A stretch of 34,339 nucleotides of DNA. Origin: Bacteroidales bacterium. Its GTDB lineage: Bacteria; Bacteroidota; Bacteroidia; Bacteroidales; JAFGHD01. Location: positions 1-34,339 of the forward strand of contig JAFGME010000098.1 of NCBI GenBank assembly GCA_016927695.1, in the 5' to 3' direction. The first letter of the stretch is position 1. Each line of letters begins with the position of its first letter. Below the pieces are notes generated by a model that saw nothing but the letters and a program-made list of their open reading frames with translations, was not told the DNA's origin and ran no database searches. The translations under genes and the position numbers were made by a program. This document shows positions 17,740 through 25,201 of this stretch, in pieces.

Positions 17740-19419
17740 TTAAGGTTGTTTGTCGGTTTTTTCAGGATCGTCCGGCCCTGTTGACCCGCCAATGATGGCC
17801 AGATAGGCCATTTGGTCATCCAAAACTTCCCTGGCTTTAATTATCACCGGATCATCACTCAAAGAAGAGATTATCTTACCCTTTTGGAAGTAATACCGTG
17901 AAATGATTTCCAGTTTCAATAATTTCCTGATTTCGATATTATGTTTTTCAATGTCTTTTAACTTCAGGGCTGCAATGCTTTGCTCCAGCGCTTTGAATTC
18001 AGATTCGAGGCTGGCATAATAGCCTTCCTCCTCGGCAGCGGCTTTCATTTCCCTGAGGGCCAATTCACTCACCGGCACATAATCGTAATCCCTTTCTGAC
18101 GCATACGCCAGGAAATCGGCAAAAATATCATCAGAAATATGAAATTCTCCGGGTGGATCAATGGCCGGATGTTCTTTTGCAAAGCGTGTGGCATAATCAA
18201 AAATAACAAATTCCGTCAACAGTGCATAGCTTATCTCGCTCAGGCTTTCGGCGTCAATTTCAATATCGGGCTCAATGCCTCCCCCGTCGTACACTGTTCT
18301 CCCGTTCAGTGTTTTGAAGGCAGTGAACAAAGAGTCCGGTGTTTTTTCAGTCTTTCCGTTTTCGTCTTTATGGGTATAATCGATGGCTTGAATGCATCTT
18401 CCGCTTGGGATATAGTATTTGGCCACGGTAACCTTCATCTGGGTATTGTAACTCAGGGGGATCACATTTTGCACGAGTCCTTTTCCATAGGTATTCTGCC
18501 CGATGATGATACCCCGGTCAAGGTCCTGTACTGCACCGGCCACAATTTCGGAGGCAGAAGCGCTCGAAGTATCCACCAGTATCACCAAAGGGATTTCCTG
18601 ATCCAGGGCCGGCAGGGTGGTTTTGTAGGATTTGTTTTTGTTCGCCAGTTTGCCTTTTGTGCTGACAACAAGCCGGCCTTTATCAACAAACAGATTGGTT
18701 ATGCTGACGGCCTCATTGAGCAATCCGCCGCCATTCCCTCTCAGGTCAAGGATCAGGCCTGTCATGGCATTGTTTTCTTTGAGTCCGGTAAAAGCCTTTT
18801 TCACATCCTGACCGGCATCCTGGGTAAAACCCGAAAGTTTAATGTAACCCGTTCCTTCATCTAACATGGCATAATAAGGGATGTTGTCGATTTTCACATT
18901 TTCCCTGATGATTGTTTTCTCAATGCTTTCGCTCTCTCTTTCGACAGTAACAATGACAGAGGTTCCGGGCTGGCCCTTCAGGATAGCGCTTACGTCAGTG
19001 GTAGAATAGCCGGTAACATCCTTTCCGTCCACTTTTGTGATCCTGTCGCCTGCCAGCAGGCCCGATTTTTGAGCAGGGTTGCCTTCGTAAGGCTCAGCGA
19101 TAACAACGTAATCACCCTGTTTATGGATGAGGGCGCCTATTCCTCCGTATTGCCCTGTAGTCATGAATCTGAAGTCCTCCACTTCAGCTTCGGGAATAAA
19201 AACAGTGTACGGGTCAAGGGTTTTGAGCATGGCATCAATGCCTGCCTCCATCAGTTCTCCGGGCTTTATATCATCTACATAGTTGGTGTTGAGCTCCTTG
19301 TAAAGAGTAGTGTAAATCTCCAGATTTTTAGCAATTTCAAAATTATTTGAATTTTGTGCGATGGTTGCTGCACAATGAAATACCAACACCATCGAAAGAA
19401 AAAATATTGACTTTTTCAT
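17740..19419 (-). CDS. S41-family C-terminal processing peptidase
   Basis: About 559 aa from ATG 19419 (MKKSIFFLSMVLVFHCAATI, a signal peptide). A longer frame from 19479 would overlap yidD and is rejected. A PDZ domain follows (Y-G-G-I-G-A-L-I, A-Q-K-S-G-L-L-A-G-D-R-I). The protease core has D-L-R-G-N-G-G-G, the nucleophile region S-S-A-S-A-S-E-I-V-A-G-A and the general-base Lys in T-Y-G-K-G-L-V-Q. It is a periplasmic tail-specific serine protease of the Ctp family. The C-terminal region of about 170 residues is helical and charged, ending in a Pro/Asp-rich tail. It lies between yidD and the Wzy-like gene with tight spacing. Confidence 0.93.
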   Translation of the reverse strand: MKKSIFFLSMVLVFHCAATIAQNSNNFEIAKNLEIYTTLYKELNTNYVDDIKPGELMEAGIDAMLKTLDPYTVFIPEAEVEDFRFMTTGQYGGIGALIHKQGDYVVIAEPYEGNPAQKSGLLAGDRITKVDGKDVTGYSTTDVSAILKGQPGTSVIVTVERESESIEKTIIRENVKIDNIPYYAMLDEGTGYIKLSGFTQDAGQDVKKAFTGLKENNAMTGLILDLRGNGGGLLNEAVSITNLFVDKGRLVVSTKGKLANKNKSYKTTLPALDQEIPLVILVDTSSASASEIVAGAVQDLDRGIIIGQNTYGKGLVQNVIPLSYNTQMKVTVAKYYIPSGRCIQAIDYTHKDENGKTEKTPDSLFTAFKTLNGRTVYDGGGIEPDIEIDAESLSEISYALLTEFVIFDYATRFAKEHPAIDPPGEFHISDDIFADFLAYASERDYDYVPVSELALREMKAAAEEEGYYASLESEFKALEQSIAALKLKDIEKHNIEIRKLLKLEIISRYYFQKGKIISSLSDDPVIIKAREVLDDQMAYLAIIGGSTGPDDPEKTDKQP

Positions 19420-19436
19420 AAACTGATATTTACGGT

Positions 19437-19658
19437 TCAAGGCACCGGATCGTAGCCGCTGCCTCCCCAGGGGTGACATCTGACGATCCTTTTTAAAGTG
19501 AGCCGGCCTCCTTTCCAGGGCCCGTGTTTCCTGATGGCTTCAATACCGTATGCCGAACATGAGGGTACGAACCTGCATGAAGGCATCAGGTAGGGTGAAA
19601 CTGCATATTGATAAAACCTGATCAACGCAACAAAAATGACTGAAAAAACTTTACTCAC
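19437..19658 (-). CDS. yidD: Membrane protein insertion efficiency factor YidD
   Basis: 73 aa, the usual length. The family signature is complete: [24 protein letters not shown][23 protein letters not shown]. It assists YidC-dependent membrane insertion. Its start overlaps the 3' end of rnpA by 8 bp, as is common. The usual companions rpmH and yidC are not present here. Confidence 0.96.
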   Translation of the reverse strand: MSKVFSVIFVALIRFYQYAVSPYLMPSCRFVPSCSAYGIEAIRKHGPWKGGRLTLKRIVRCHPWGGSGYDPVP

Positions 19659-20031
19659 CTTTTGCTATCAAACGTTGCAAAACTAATATTATTTTTTGTT
19701 CAATCCTTCGATAATCCATTATTTCATGGCTGATATACAGCAGTCCGAAATTCAGGTTTCCGGAAGTAACTTTCAATCGTTCACAAAAAGATTCCTTGTT
19801 CTTCCGGTAAGCTTCCCTGATTCTTCTTTTCAGCAGGTTTCTCGTCACCGCTTTTTTGTGATATCTTTTTGAAACGGAGATCAATATACGGGGTTGAACA
19901 GGATTGCCCGCCTGCCCTTCGATCCAGACCACCCTGAAGGGGTATTCGATGAAACTGTGCCCTTTGGTGAATAGCTCATGGATCAGCCTCACACCTGAAA
20001 GGCGTTCATTTTTATTGAATTTTTCTGACAA
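19651..20031 (-). CDS. rnpA: Ribonuclease P protein component
   Basis: 126 aa. The RNR motif region is clear: [16 protein letters not shown] around residues 62-77. Upstream are F-x-x-x-x-R-L and P-F-R-V-V-W, and I-S-V-S-K-R is the third conserved block. It binds the RNase P RNA for tRNA 5' processing. It lies 28 bp after hemD, overlaps yidD by 8 bp, and is not preceded by rpmH, the arrangement seen in Bacteroidota rather than the classical dnaA-rpmH-rnpA locus. Confidence 0.95.
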   Translation of the reverse strand: MSEKFNKNERLSGVRLIHELFTKGHSFIEYPFRVVWIEGQAGNPVQPRILISVSKRYHKKAVTRNLLKRRIREAYRKNKESFCERLKVTSGNLNFGLLYISHEIMDYRRIEQKIILVLQRLIAKGE

Positions 20032-20059
20032 ACTCCATGGAAATTAGGCTCGGGTGAAA

Positions 20060-20809
20060 TTACTTCTTCGCTTCCCTGATCATATACTCATCAATGGCCA
20101 TCGTCATGGATAAGGCAGTTTTCGTAGGGGCGGCAATATTCAGTTTTAATCCGGATTCCTTAACCGCTTTGGCCGTAGTGGGCCCAAAAGCGCCTATCAG
20201 GGTTGAATTTTGCTCAAACTCCGGGAAATTCCTGAACAATGACTTTACCCCTGCCGGGCTGAAAAAGACAATCAGATCATACCTGCTGATGTCCACATCT
20301 GAAAGGTCGCTTGCCACGGTTTTGTAAATCACTGCCTTGGAATAGTTTATCTTTTTTGCATCCAGCATTTTTGGAAGACTTAGTTTGTGGATGTCGGAGC
20401 ATGGGAGAAGGTATTTTTCATCATTATGTTTTACAATAATTTCCAACAAATCCTGAAAATCCTGCTTCCCGTGGAAAATTTTTCTCTTTCTGAATTGAAC
20501 GTATTTCTGCAGATAAAAGGCGGTGGCTTCAGATATGCAAAAATACTTCATGGTATCCGAGATTTCCACCCTCATATCCCTGGCTATCCTGAAAAAATGA
20601 TCCACAGCATTCCTGGAAGTGAAAATAATGGCAGTATGGTCCTGGATGTAAACCTTGTCTTTCCTGAACTCGCTTGCTGTAACCCCTTCAATTTTAATGA
20701 ATTTTTTAAATTCTATATTCAGTTTGAATTTCCTGACAAGCTCTCCATAAGGTGATTTCTCAAGTTCTGCCGGCTCGGGTTGTGAAACAAGTATATTTTT
20801 AATTTTCAA
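20060..20809 (-). CDS. hemD: Uroporphyrinogen-III synthase
   Basis: About 249 aa. The start is best placed at TTG 20809, giving the family-typical MKIKNILVSQPEP. A GTG at 20848 would add 13 unusual residues. Motifs include I-I-F-T-S-R-N-A-V-D-H-F-F (residues about 70-82), the mid segment L-L-P-C-S-D, and I-V-F-F-S-P-A-G-V-K-S-L near 175-186, then G-P-T-T-A-K-A-V. The enzyme cyclises hydroxymethylbilane to uroporphyrinogen III in haem synthesis. It is coupled to DUF4271 upstream and rnpA downstream, as in many Bacteroidota. Confidence 0.9.
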   Translation of the reverse strand: MKIKNILVSQPEPAELEKSPYGELVRKFKLNIEFKKFIKIEGVTASEFRKDKVYIQDHTAIIFTSRNAVDHFFRIARDMRVEISDTMKYFCISEATAFYLQKYVQFRKRKIFHGKQDFQDLLEIIVKHNDEKYLLPCSDIHKLSLPKMLDAKKINYSKAVIYKTVASDLSDVDISRYDLIVFFSPAGVKSLFRNFPEFEQNSTLIGAFGPTTAKAVKESGLKLNIAAPTKTALSMTMAIDEYMIREAKK

Positions 20810-20856
20810 TTCCTGACCCTCCCTTTTTTGTTTTACCAGTTGGCACACAAAAACAA

Positions 20857-21714
20857 CTAATTATTAAAAACCATTACCCCCTTTATCAACAATAAAAGCG
20901 GTAAAATTTCGAGGGTGCAAAGATATAAAAATATATGAAACAGAGAAAATTTTCTTACTGACAAAATAAACATGAATTGCCTTATGATCCTGTAAATCAA
21001 CACTGTTGTTATCAGCACAAACACCACCCAGTCAATAAACCCGAAGGGGGTATAAGAGATCACAATGAGCGCCGGAAGGGTTATTATCCCCAAAACAAAA
21101 ATGACAACCATATTGTATGAATTATAAACCTGGGCTGTCTCCTTTTCTTTGAACACCACGCCACTGATGGCAATGGCCATGGTTTTGACAAACCATCCGG
21201 CCGCTACGGATAACAAAATCCACAGGAAAGGTACAAATCCGGAAAAGGTGCCGTATCCATCGACTTTGGATAAAAATTCATGGATAAGCCCTGAAACCGT
21301 AAACAGGTATATCACGATCAGAGGAAACACAATCTGCTCCCTGCGTATATCTCCTTCCCTCATAAACTGGCTGAAGGCCCTTCCGGAAAAGAATGCGCCC
21401 AGCAACTGCTTCAGCCGCCTCCTGCTATTGTAATTCATCCATATAATCAGTATCGAAGACACTAAAATGATTATCGTAAGCCAGTCCTTTCCATAGCCAT
21501 CGTAAGGGACCGGAAGGATTTCCTGACTGCTTTCACCCGAATGCCTGATAAAAGTTTTCACAATGACCGGATCTTCTGAGGGTATGATATCACCACTGCA
21601 GGTATCCTCCCTGAAAAGGGTGTCAAAGATCCCTGGTGAACCGGATGAATCACTGTAACTGAATATTTTTTCGGGAACGGAATCCAATTTTATTTTTTTT
21701 GCATAAGCCTGCAT
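20857..21714 (-). CDS. DUF4271 membrane protein
   Basis: The frame encodes 285 aa. The N-terminal 75 residues are soluble and Ser/Asp-rich. The remainder has about six hydrophobic helices (near 78-95, 127-148, 158-180, 198-220, 222-242, 262-282). DUF4271 proteins commonly precede hemD in Bacteroidota; their function is unknown. The ATG at 21714 lies right beside a -7-like element (TAACTTTG, 21716-21723 on the minus strand), so if that promoter is real the message would begin at or inside this codon. A leaderless message or an internal TTG at 21687 would then be likely. It heads the nine-gene minus-strand run. Confidence 0.85.
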   Translation of the reverse strand: MQAYAKKIKLDSVPEKIFSYSDSSGSPGIFDTLFREDTCSGDIIPSEDPVIVKTFIRHSGESSQEILPVPYDGYGKDWLTIIILVSSILIIWMNYNSRRRLKQLLGAFFSGRAFSQFMREGDIRREQIVFPLIVIYLFTVSGLIHEFLSKVDGYGTFSGFVPFLWILLSVAAGWFVKTMAIAISGVVFKEKETAQVYNSYNMVVIFVLGIITLPALIVISYTPFGFIDWVVFVLITTVLIYRIIRQFMFILSVRKFSLFHIFLYLCTLEILPLLLLIKGVMVFNN

Positions 21715-21715
21715 G

Positions 21716-21723
21716 CAAAGTTA
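21716..21723 (-). promoter_or_regulatory. Candidate -7 element for the DUF4271–chaN run
   Basis: On the minus strand the sequence reads TAACTTTG followed by CA, an exact TAnnTTTG match. No TTG was found 19-21 bp upstream. Its position next to the annotated ATG is odd and bears on the true start of the DUF4271 gene. Confidence 0.4.
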
Positions 21724-21742
21724 CCGTTTGTTATTCAATTAT

Positions 21743-21750
21743 TATATTTG
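21743..21750 (+). promoter_or_regulatory. Candidate -7 element for adk
   Basis: TATATTTG matches TAnnTTTG and lies 35 bp before the adk ATG. No convincing -33 TTG at the right spacing was seen. With the minus-strand element at 21716-21723 it would make a compact divergent promoter region. Confidence 0.4.
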
Positions 21751-21785
21751 CCGATTGGTAAATGAACAACTTAAAATCTTAATGT

Positions 21786-22355
21786 ATGGTTAATCTGGTT
21801 TTATTCGGCCCTCCGGGCTCAGGCAAAGGCACACAATCGGTAAAGATCGCTGAAAAGTATAAACTGGTTCATATTTCAACGGGAGATGTGTTCAGAAGGG
21901 AAATAAGGGCTAAGTCTGAACTTGGCCTGAAGGTTCAAAGCATCATCGAAAAAGGGGAACTGGTTTCGGACGACCTCCTCATTCAAATCCTTGAAAATGA
22001 AATAAAAAAATACCCGGATGCACAGGGTTTTGTGTTCGATGGTTTTCCGCGTACCATCAGGCAGGCAGAAGATCTTGACAAGCTGATGGCAAAGATGGGG
22101 GAAAAACTCACGGTTGTGCTTTCGCTCACCGTCAATGACAATGAGATACTCCAAAGGTTATTAAAAAGAGCGGAGATTGAGGGAAGAAAAGACGACACCA
22201 GGGAAGTGATTGAAAACCGTATCAGTGTTTACAACGCACAGACGCAACCCCTTATTGATTTTTACAAAGCAAAAGGCATCCTCACGGATGTGGAAGGAAT
22301 AGGCTCCATTGATGAGATATTCAGCCACCTTTGCGCTGTCATTGACGCACATTAA
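21786..22355 (+). CDS. adk: Adenylate kinase (short, LID-less form)
   Basis: 189 aa. The Walker A loop is G-P-P-G-S-G-K-G-T near residues 8-16, followed by I-S-T-G-D-V-F-R-R-E and the AMP-binding F-D-G-F-P-R-T near 78-84. In place of the zinc/LID insertion it goes straight from L-K-R-A to E-G-R-K-D-D and then Y-N-A-Q-T-Q-P-L-I-D-F-Y. That is the short variant usual in Bacteroidota. It catalyses ATP + AMP to 2 ADP. It is convergent with the acyl-CoA synthetase/GNAT gene, with 18 bp between their ends. Confidence 0.97.
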   Translation: MVNLVLFGPPGSGKGTQSVKIAEKYKLVHISTGDVFRREIRAKSELGLKVQSIIEKGELVSDDLLIQILENEIKKYPDAQGFVFDGFPRTIRQAEDLDKLMAKMGEKLTVVLSLTVNDNEILQRLLKRAEIEGRKDDTREVIENRISVYNAQTQPLIDFYKAKGILTDVEGIGSIDEIFSHLCAVIDAH

Positions 22356-22373
22356 GGCGGGCGGCGGTGAACA

Positions 22374-25058
22374 TTACACCAGGTCCTTGGATACCGAAAC
22401 AGTAGAATCGCCGTTAAACACGACCTTAAACCCAAACTTCTTAAAAACTGCAACCATAGGTTTATTATCTGTGGTAGTTTCTGCCACCATCCGTTTCATA
22501 TTGTGCTGTTTGGCTATTTCAAGGCAATACTCTGTCAGCATTTTGCCCAGGTCTTTATGTTGCCATTTGTCGGTGATGAGCACGGCATATTCGACAGTTT
22601 CAAGATCGGGATCGGCAATGAGCCTGCCTACGCCAATGAGTTTTCTTTTGCCTTCTTCTTCAATTTCGGCCACAATGGCAATTTCACGGCTGTAATCGAT
22701 AAAACAAAACTGTGTGGCTACTTCATGCGAATCATAATGAAAATTATACCTGAATCTCGAATAGATGGATTCCCTTGAGCAGCTTCCCAGCATTTCGAGC
22801 CACATTGGCTCATCTTCAGGTTTTATGGGCCTTAGTAAAACATCTGATCCATCGGCAAGCTTTATCGGCTTGATGAGGCTCTCCGGATATGGCCTCAACA
22901 GCAGGTGCGAATAGGGATCCCCGGGGGTTGCGGTGTAGGTTTCATCAATCACCACCCTTGCATCAAGAGCGGTAACATCTTCCGGCGTAACAATAAGAGG
23001 GTTGATGTCCATTTCCTTTATCTCCGGATAATCGGCAGCCAGATACGACAACCTGATCATCACTTCCACAAGTTTCTGGACGTTTTTGGGTTTGCTTCCC
23101 CGGTAGCCGGTGAGCAACGGGTAAATTTTCAACGACTGCAACATCTGGATGGCAAGTCTTTCATTCAAAGGGGGAAACTCCAGCCTTTTGTCGCCAAAAA
23201 GTTCAGCGGTGGTGCCTCCCATACCTGCCAGCATTACCGTACCAAACATCGGGTCTTTTTTGATGCCCAAAATAAGCTCAACGCCATCACGGGTATCCAC
23301 CATGGGTTGAATGCTGACACCAAGGATCTTTGCTTCCGGGACCAGACGGGAAACATTTTCTATCATATCCCTGAAGTTCACTCTTACCATTTCAGCATGG
23401 CGGACGTTCAGCATCACGCCACCGACATCCGACTTATGAAGAACATCGGGTGATACGATTTTCATCACCACAGGAAAGCCACATTTTTCGGCAGCGGCAA
23501 CAGCCTGGTCTTCATCCTCCGCCAAAATGGATTCTGTTACCGGAATACCATAAGAGGCAATAAGGGATTTAGAATCACTCTCCGAGAGCAGGAGGGCTTT
23601 CGGAAACACCTCCTTGACAAATATTTCACGCAATTTGTCGTGGTCATAGGTAAAAGTGAGAGGAACTTCCTTTGGAGTTTCAAACAGGGAATCGAGGTTG
23701 CGGGAATAATGCACCAGGGTCATAAATGCCCTGATGGCCTGCTCCGGCGTATCGTAAACGGCGATTCCCGAATTATTGAAGATGGTGATCCCTTCACGCA
23801 TGCTGGTGCCGCCCAGCCAGGCGGCCATGATCGGTTTGGTGGTATTTTCAGCAATCCTGACAATGCTCAGGGCTGTTTCAGTGGGGGCCGTCATTGCCTG
23901 GGGCGTCAGGATCACGAGGACTGCATCCACTTCCTTGTCGTCCAGCACAATCTCAAGGGCTTTCGAGAAACGTTCGGGAGTGGAATCCCCTAAAACGTCC
24001 ACCGGGTTGCCCCTCGACCAATAAGAAGGCAGCAGATCATTCAGCCGTGAGATGGTTTCCGGCGAAAGCTCAACCAGTCTTCCATCCATTGAAATGAGCG
24101 CATCGGTAGCCATAACGCCGGGACCCCCGGCATTGGTGACAATGGCCAGTTTAGACCCTTTGGGAATCCTTCTTCTTCCGATCAGGTCAGTGAATTCAAA
24201 AATATTTCCTATTTCAAAAACCCTTGCAACGCCAGCTCTTCTGAACAGGGCATCATATATGGCATCTTCGGAGGCGAGAGCTCCGGTGTGCGAAGCGGCA
24301 GCCCTGGCCGATTCGGGATAACGCCCGGCCTTATATACGATAATGGGCTTTTTCCGGGCAAAGGCGCGGGCCGCCGACATAAACCTGCGTGCATTGGCAA
24401 TCGATTCGACGTAGAGGACGATCGATCTTGTGTTGGGATCCTGCCCGAAGTAATCGATAAGATCACCGAAGGTTACATTCATGATGTTGCCTATCGAAAC
24501 AAAATAGGAAAAACCCAGGTTCTCTTCTGAAGCCCAGTCTAAAACGGAAGTACCCAAAGCCCCTGATTGCGAGATGAAAGCCACATGACCGTTCTTGGGC
24601 ATCCCTGCGGCAAAGCTTATGTTCATCTGGAGCCCCGGAACAATAAGCCCCAGGCAATTCGGACCTATCACCCTCATGTCTTCAAACCTGGCCACCTCTG
24701 CTTTTACCTGCTCCTCCAGCTTCCATCCCTCAGGGCCGGCCTCCTTGAAACCCGCCGACATGATGATGATGCCGTTGATGCCTGCTTCTCCGCATTCCCT
24801 GACAAGCTGGGGCACCAGCTTCGCAGCGGTCATGATCACTGCCAGGTCGGGTGTCTTGGGCAGGCTTTTCACACTGGGAAAACAGGGTATTCCCAGTACC
24901 GCTTCATGCTTGGGATTTACAGGGTACACCACTCCCCTGAACCCTCCCCCGACAAGATTTTTAAGGGTTATTCCCCCTACGCTGTTGGGGTTGGTTGGCA
25001 CTCCGATGAGGGCAATCCGGTTTGGACGGAAAATACTGTTTAACTTCTTTATTGGCAT
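22374..25058 (-). CDS. ADP-forming acyl-CoA synthetase fused to GNAT acetyltransferase (Pat/ACD-like)
   Basis: 894 aa. Domains in order: CoA-binding Rossmann domain (about 5-135); succinyl-CoA-ligase-like domains (about 150-455) with A-A-S-H-T-G-A, putting the candidate phospho-histidine at His257; ATP-grasp (about 480-705) with V-M-K-I-V-S-P-D-V-L-H-K-S-D-V-G-G-V (His541) and D-I-N-P-L; and a C-terminal GNAT domain (about 738-892) with Q-H-K-D-L-G-K-M-L and V-F-K-K-F-G-F. Separate alpha and beta subunits of archaeal ACDs make acetate and ATP from acetyl-CoA. Fusions to GNAT include the Pat lysine acetyltransferases. Here both candidate catalytic histidines are kept, so enzymatic synthetase activity is plausible as well as protein acetylation. 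A good promoter lies just upstream. Confidence 0.93.
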   Translation of the reverse strand: MPIKKLNSIFRPNRIALIGVPTNPNSVGGITLKNLVGGGFRGVVYPVNPKHEAVLGIPCFPSVKSLPKTPDLAVIMTAAKLVPQLVRECGEAGINGIIIMSAGFKEAGPEGWKLEEQVKAEVARFEDMRVIGPNCLGLIVPGLQMNISFAAGMPKNGHVAFISQSGALGTSVLDWASEENLGFSYFVSIGNIMNVTFGDLIDYFGQDPNTRSIVLYVESIANARRFMSAARAFARKKPIIVYKAGRYPESARAAASHTGALASEDAIYDALFRRAGVARVFEIGNIFEFTDLIGRRRIPKGSKLAIVTNAGGPGVMATDALISMDGRLVELSPETISRLNDLLPSYWSRGNPVDVLGDSTPERFSKALEIVLDDKEVDAVLVILTPQAMTAPTETALSIVRIAENTTKPIMAAWLGGTSMREGITIFNNSGIAVYDTPEQAIRAFMTLVHYSRNLDSLFETPKEVPLTFTYDHDKLREIFVKEVFPKALLLSESDSKSLIASYGIPVTESILAEDEDQAVAAAEKCGFPVVMKIVSPDVLHKSDVGGVMLNVRHAEMVRVNFRDMIENVSRLVPEAKILGVSIQPMVDTRDGVELILGIKKDPMFGTVMLAGMGGTTAELFGDKRLEFPPLNERLAIQMLQSLKIYPLLTGYRGSKPKNVQKLVEVMIRLSYLAADYPEIKEMDINPLIVTPEDVTALDARVVIDETYTATPGDPYSHLLLRPYPESLIKPIKLADGSDVLLRPIKPEDEPMWLEMLGSCSRESIYSRFRYNFHYDSHEVATQFCFIDYSREIAIVAEIEEEGKRKLIGVGRLIADPDLETVEYAVLITDKWQHKDLGKMLTEYCLEIAKQHNMKRMVAETTTDNKPMVAVFKKFGFKVVFNGDSTVSVSKDLV

Positions 25059-25093
25059 TTTTTTTGTATTTCAACCCATTGTTAACGGATTCA

Positions 25094-25123
25094 CAAAAAT
25101 AGGAAACATATTTCAGCCCACAA
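25094..25123 (-). promoter_or_regulatory. Bacteroidota-type promoter of the acyl-CoA synthetase/GNAT gene
   Basis: On the minus strand TTG (complement of 25121-25123) is followed by 19 bp and then TATTTTTG (complement of 25094-25101). This matches the TTG-N19-TAnnTTTG promoter of Bacteroidota. It ends 36 bp before the ATG at 25058, giving a short leader. Confidence 0.65.
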
Positions 25124-25147
25124 GGATTAATCAATAATTTAATTTCC

Positions 25148-25180
25148 AAAAAAAGAAGCTGCCTCAACCGGGGCAGCTTC
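25148..25180 (-). terminator. Terminator of the GEVED protein gene
   Basis: The 9-bp perfect stem GAAGCTGCC (25155-25163) / GGCAGCTTC (25172-25180) has an 8-base loop. On the minus strand it is followed by seven T (complement of A at 25148-25154). It lies 22 bp beyond the stop of the gene ending at 25202. Everything except the loop is identical to the terminator at 29127-29159. Confidence 0.9.
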
Positions 25181-25201
25181 TCCATTTCATCATACAGGTT
25201 T

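Noticed and set aside
18139-18864. A 241-codon plus-strand frame
   Set aside because: It lies opposite the conserved S41 protease core; its length is explained by codon bias of the true gene.
22905-23453. A 182-codon plus-strand frame
   Set aside because: It is antisense to the ATP-grasp domain of the acyl-CoA synthetase; no recognisable motif.
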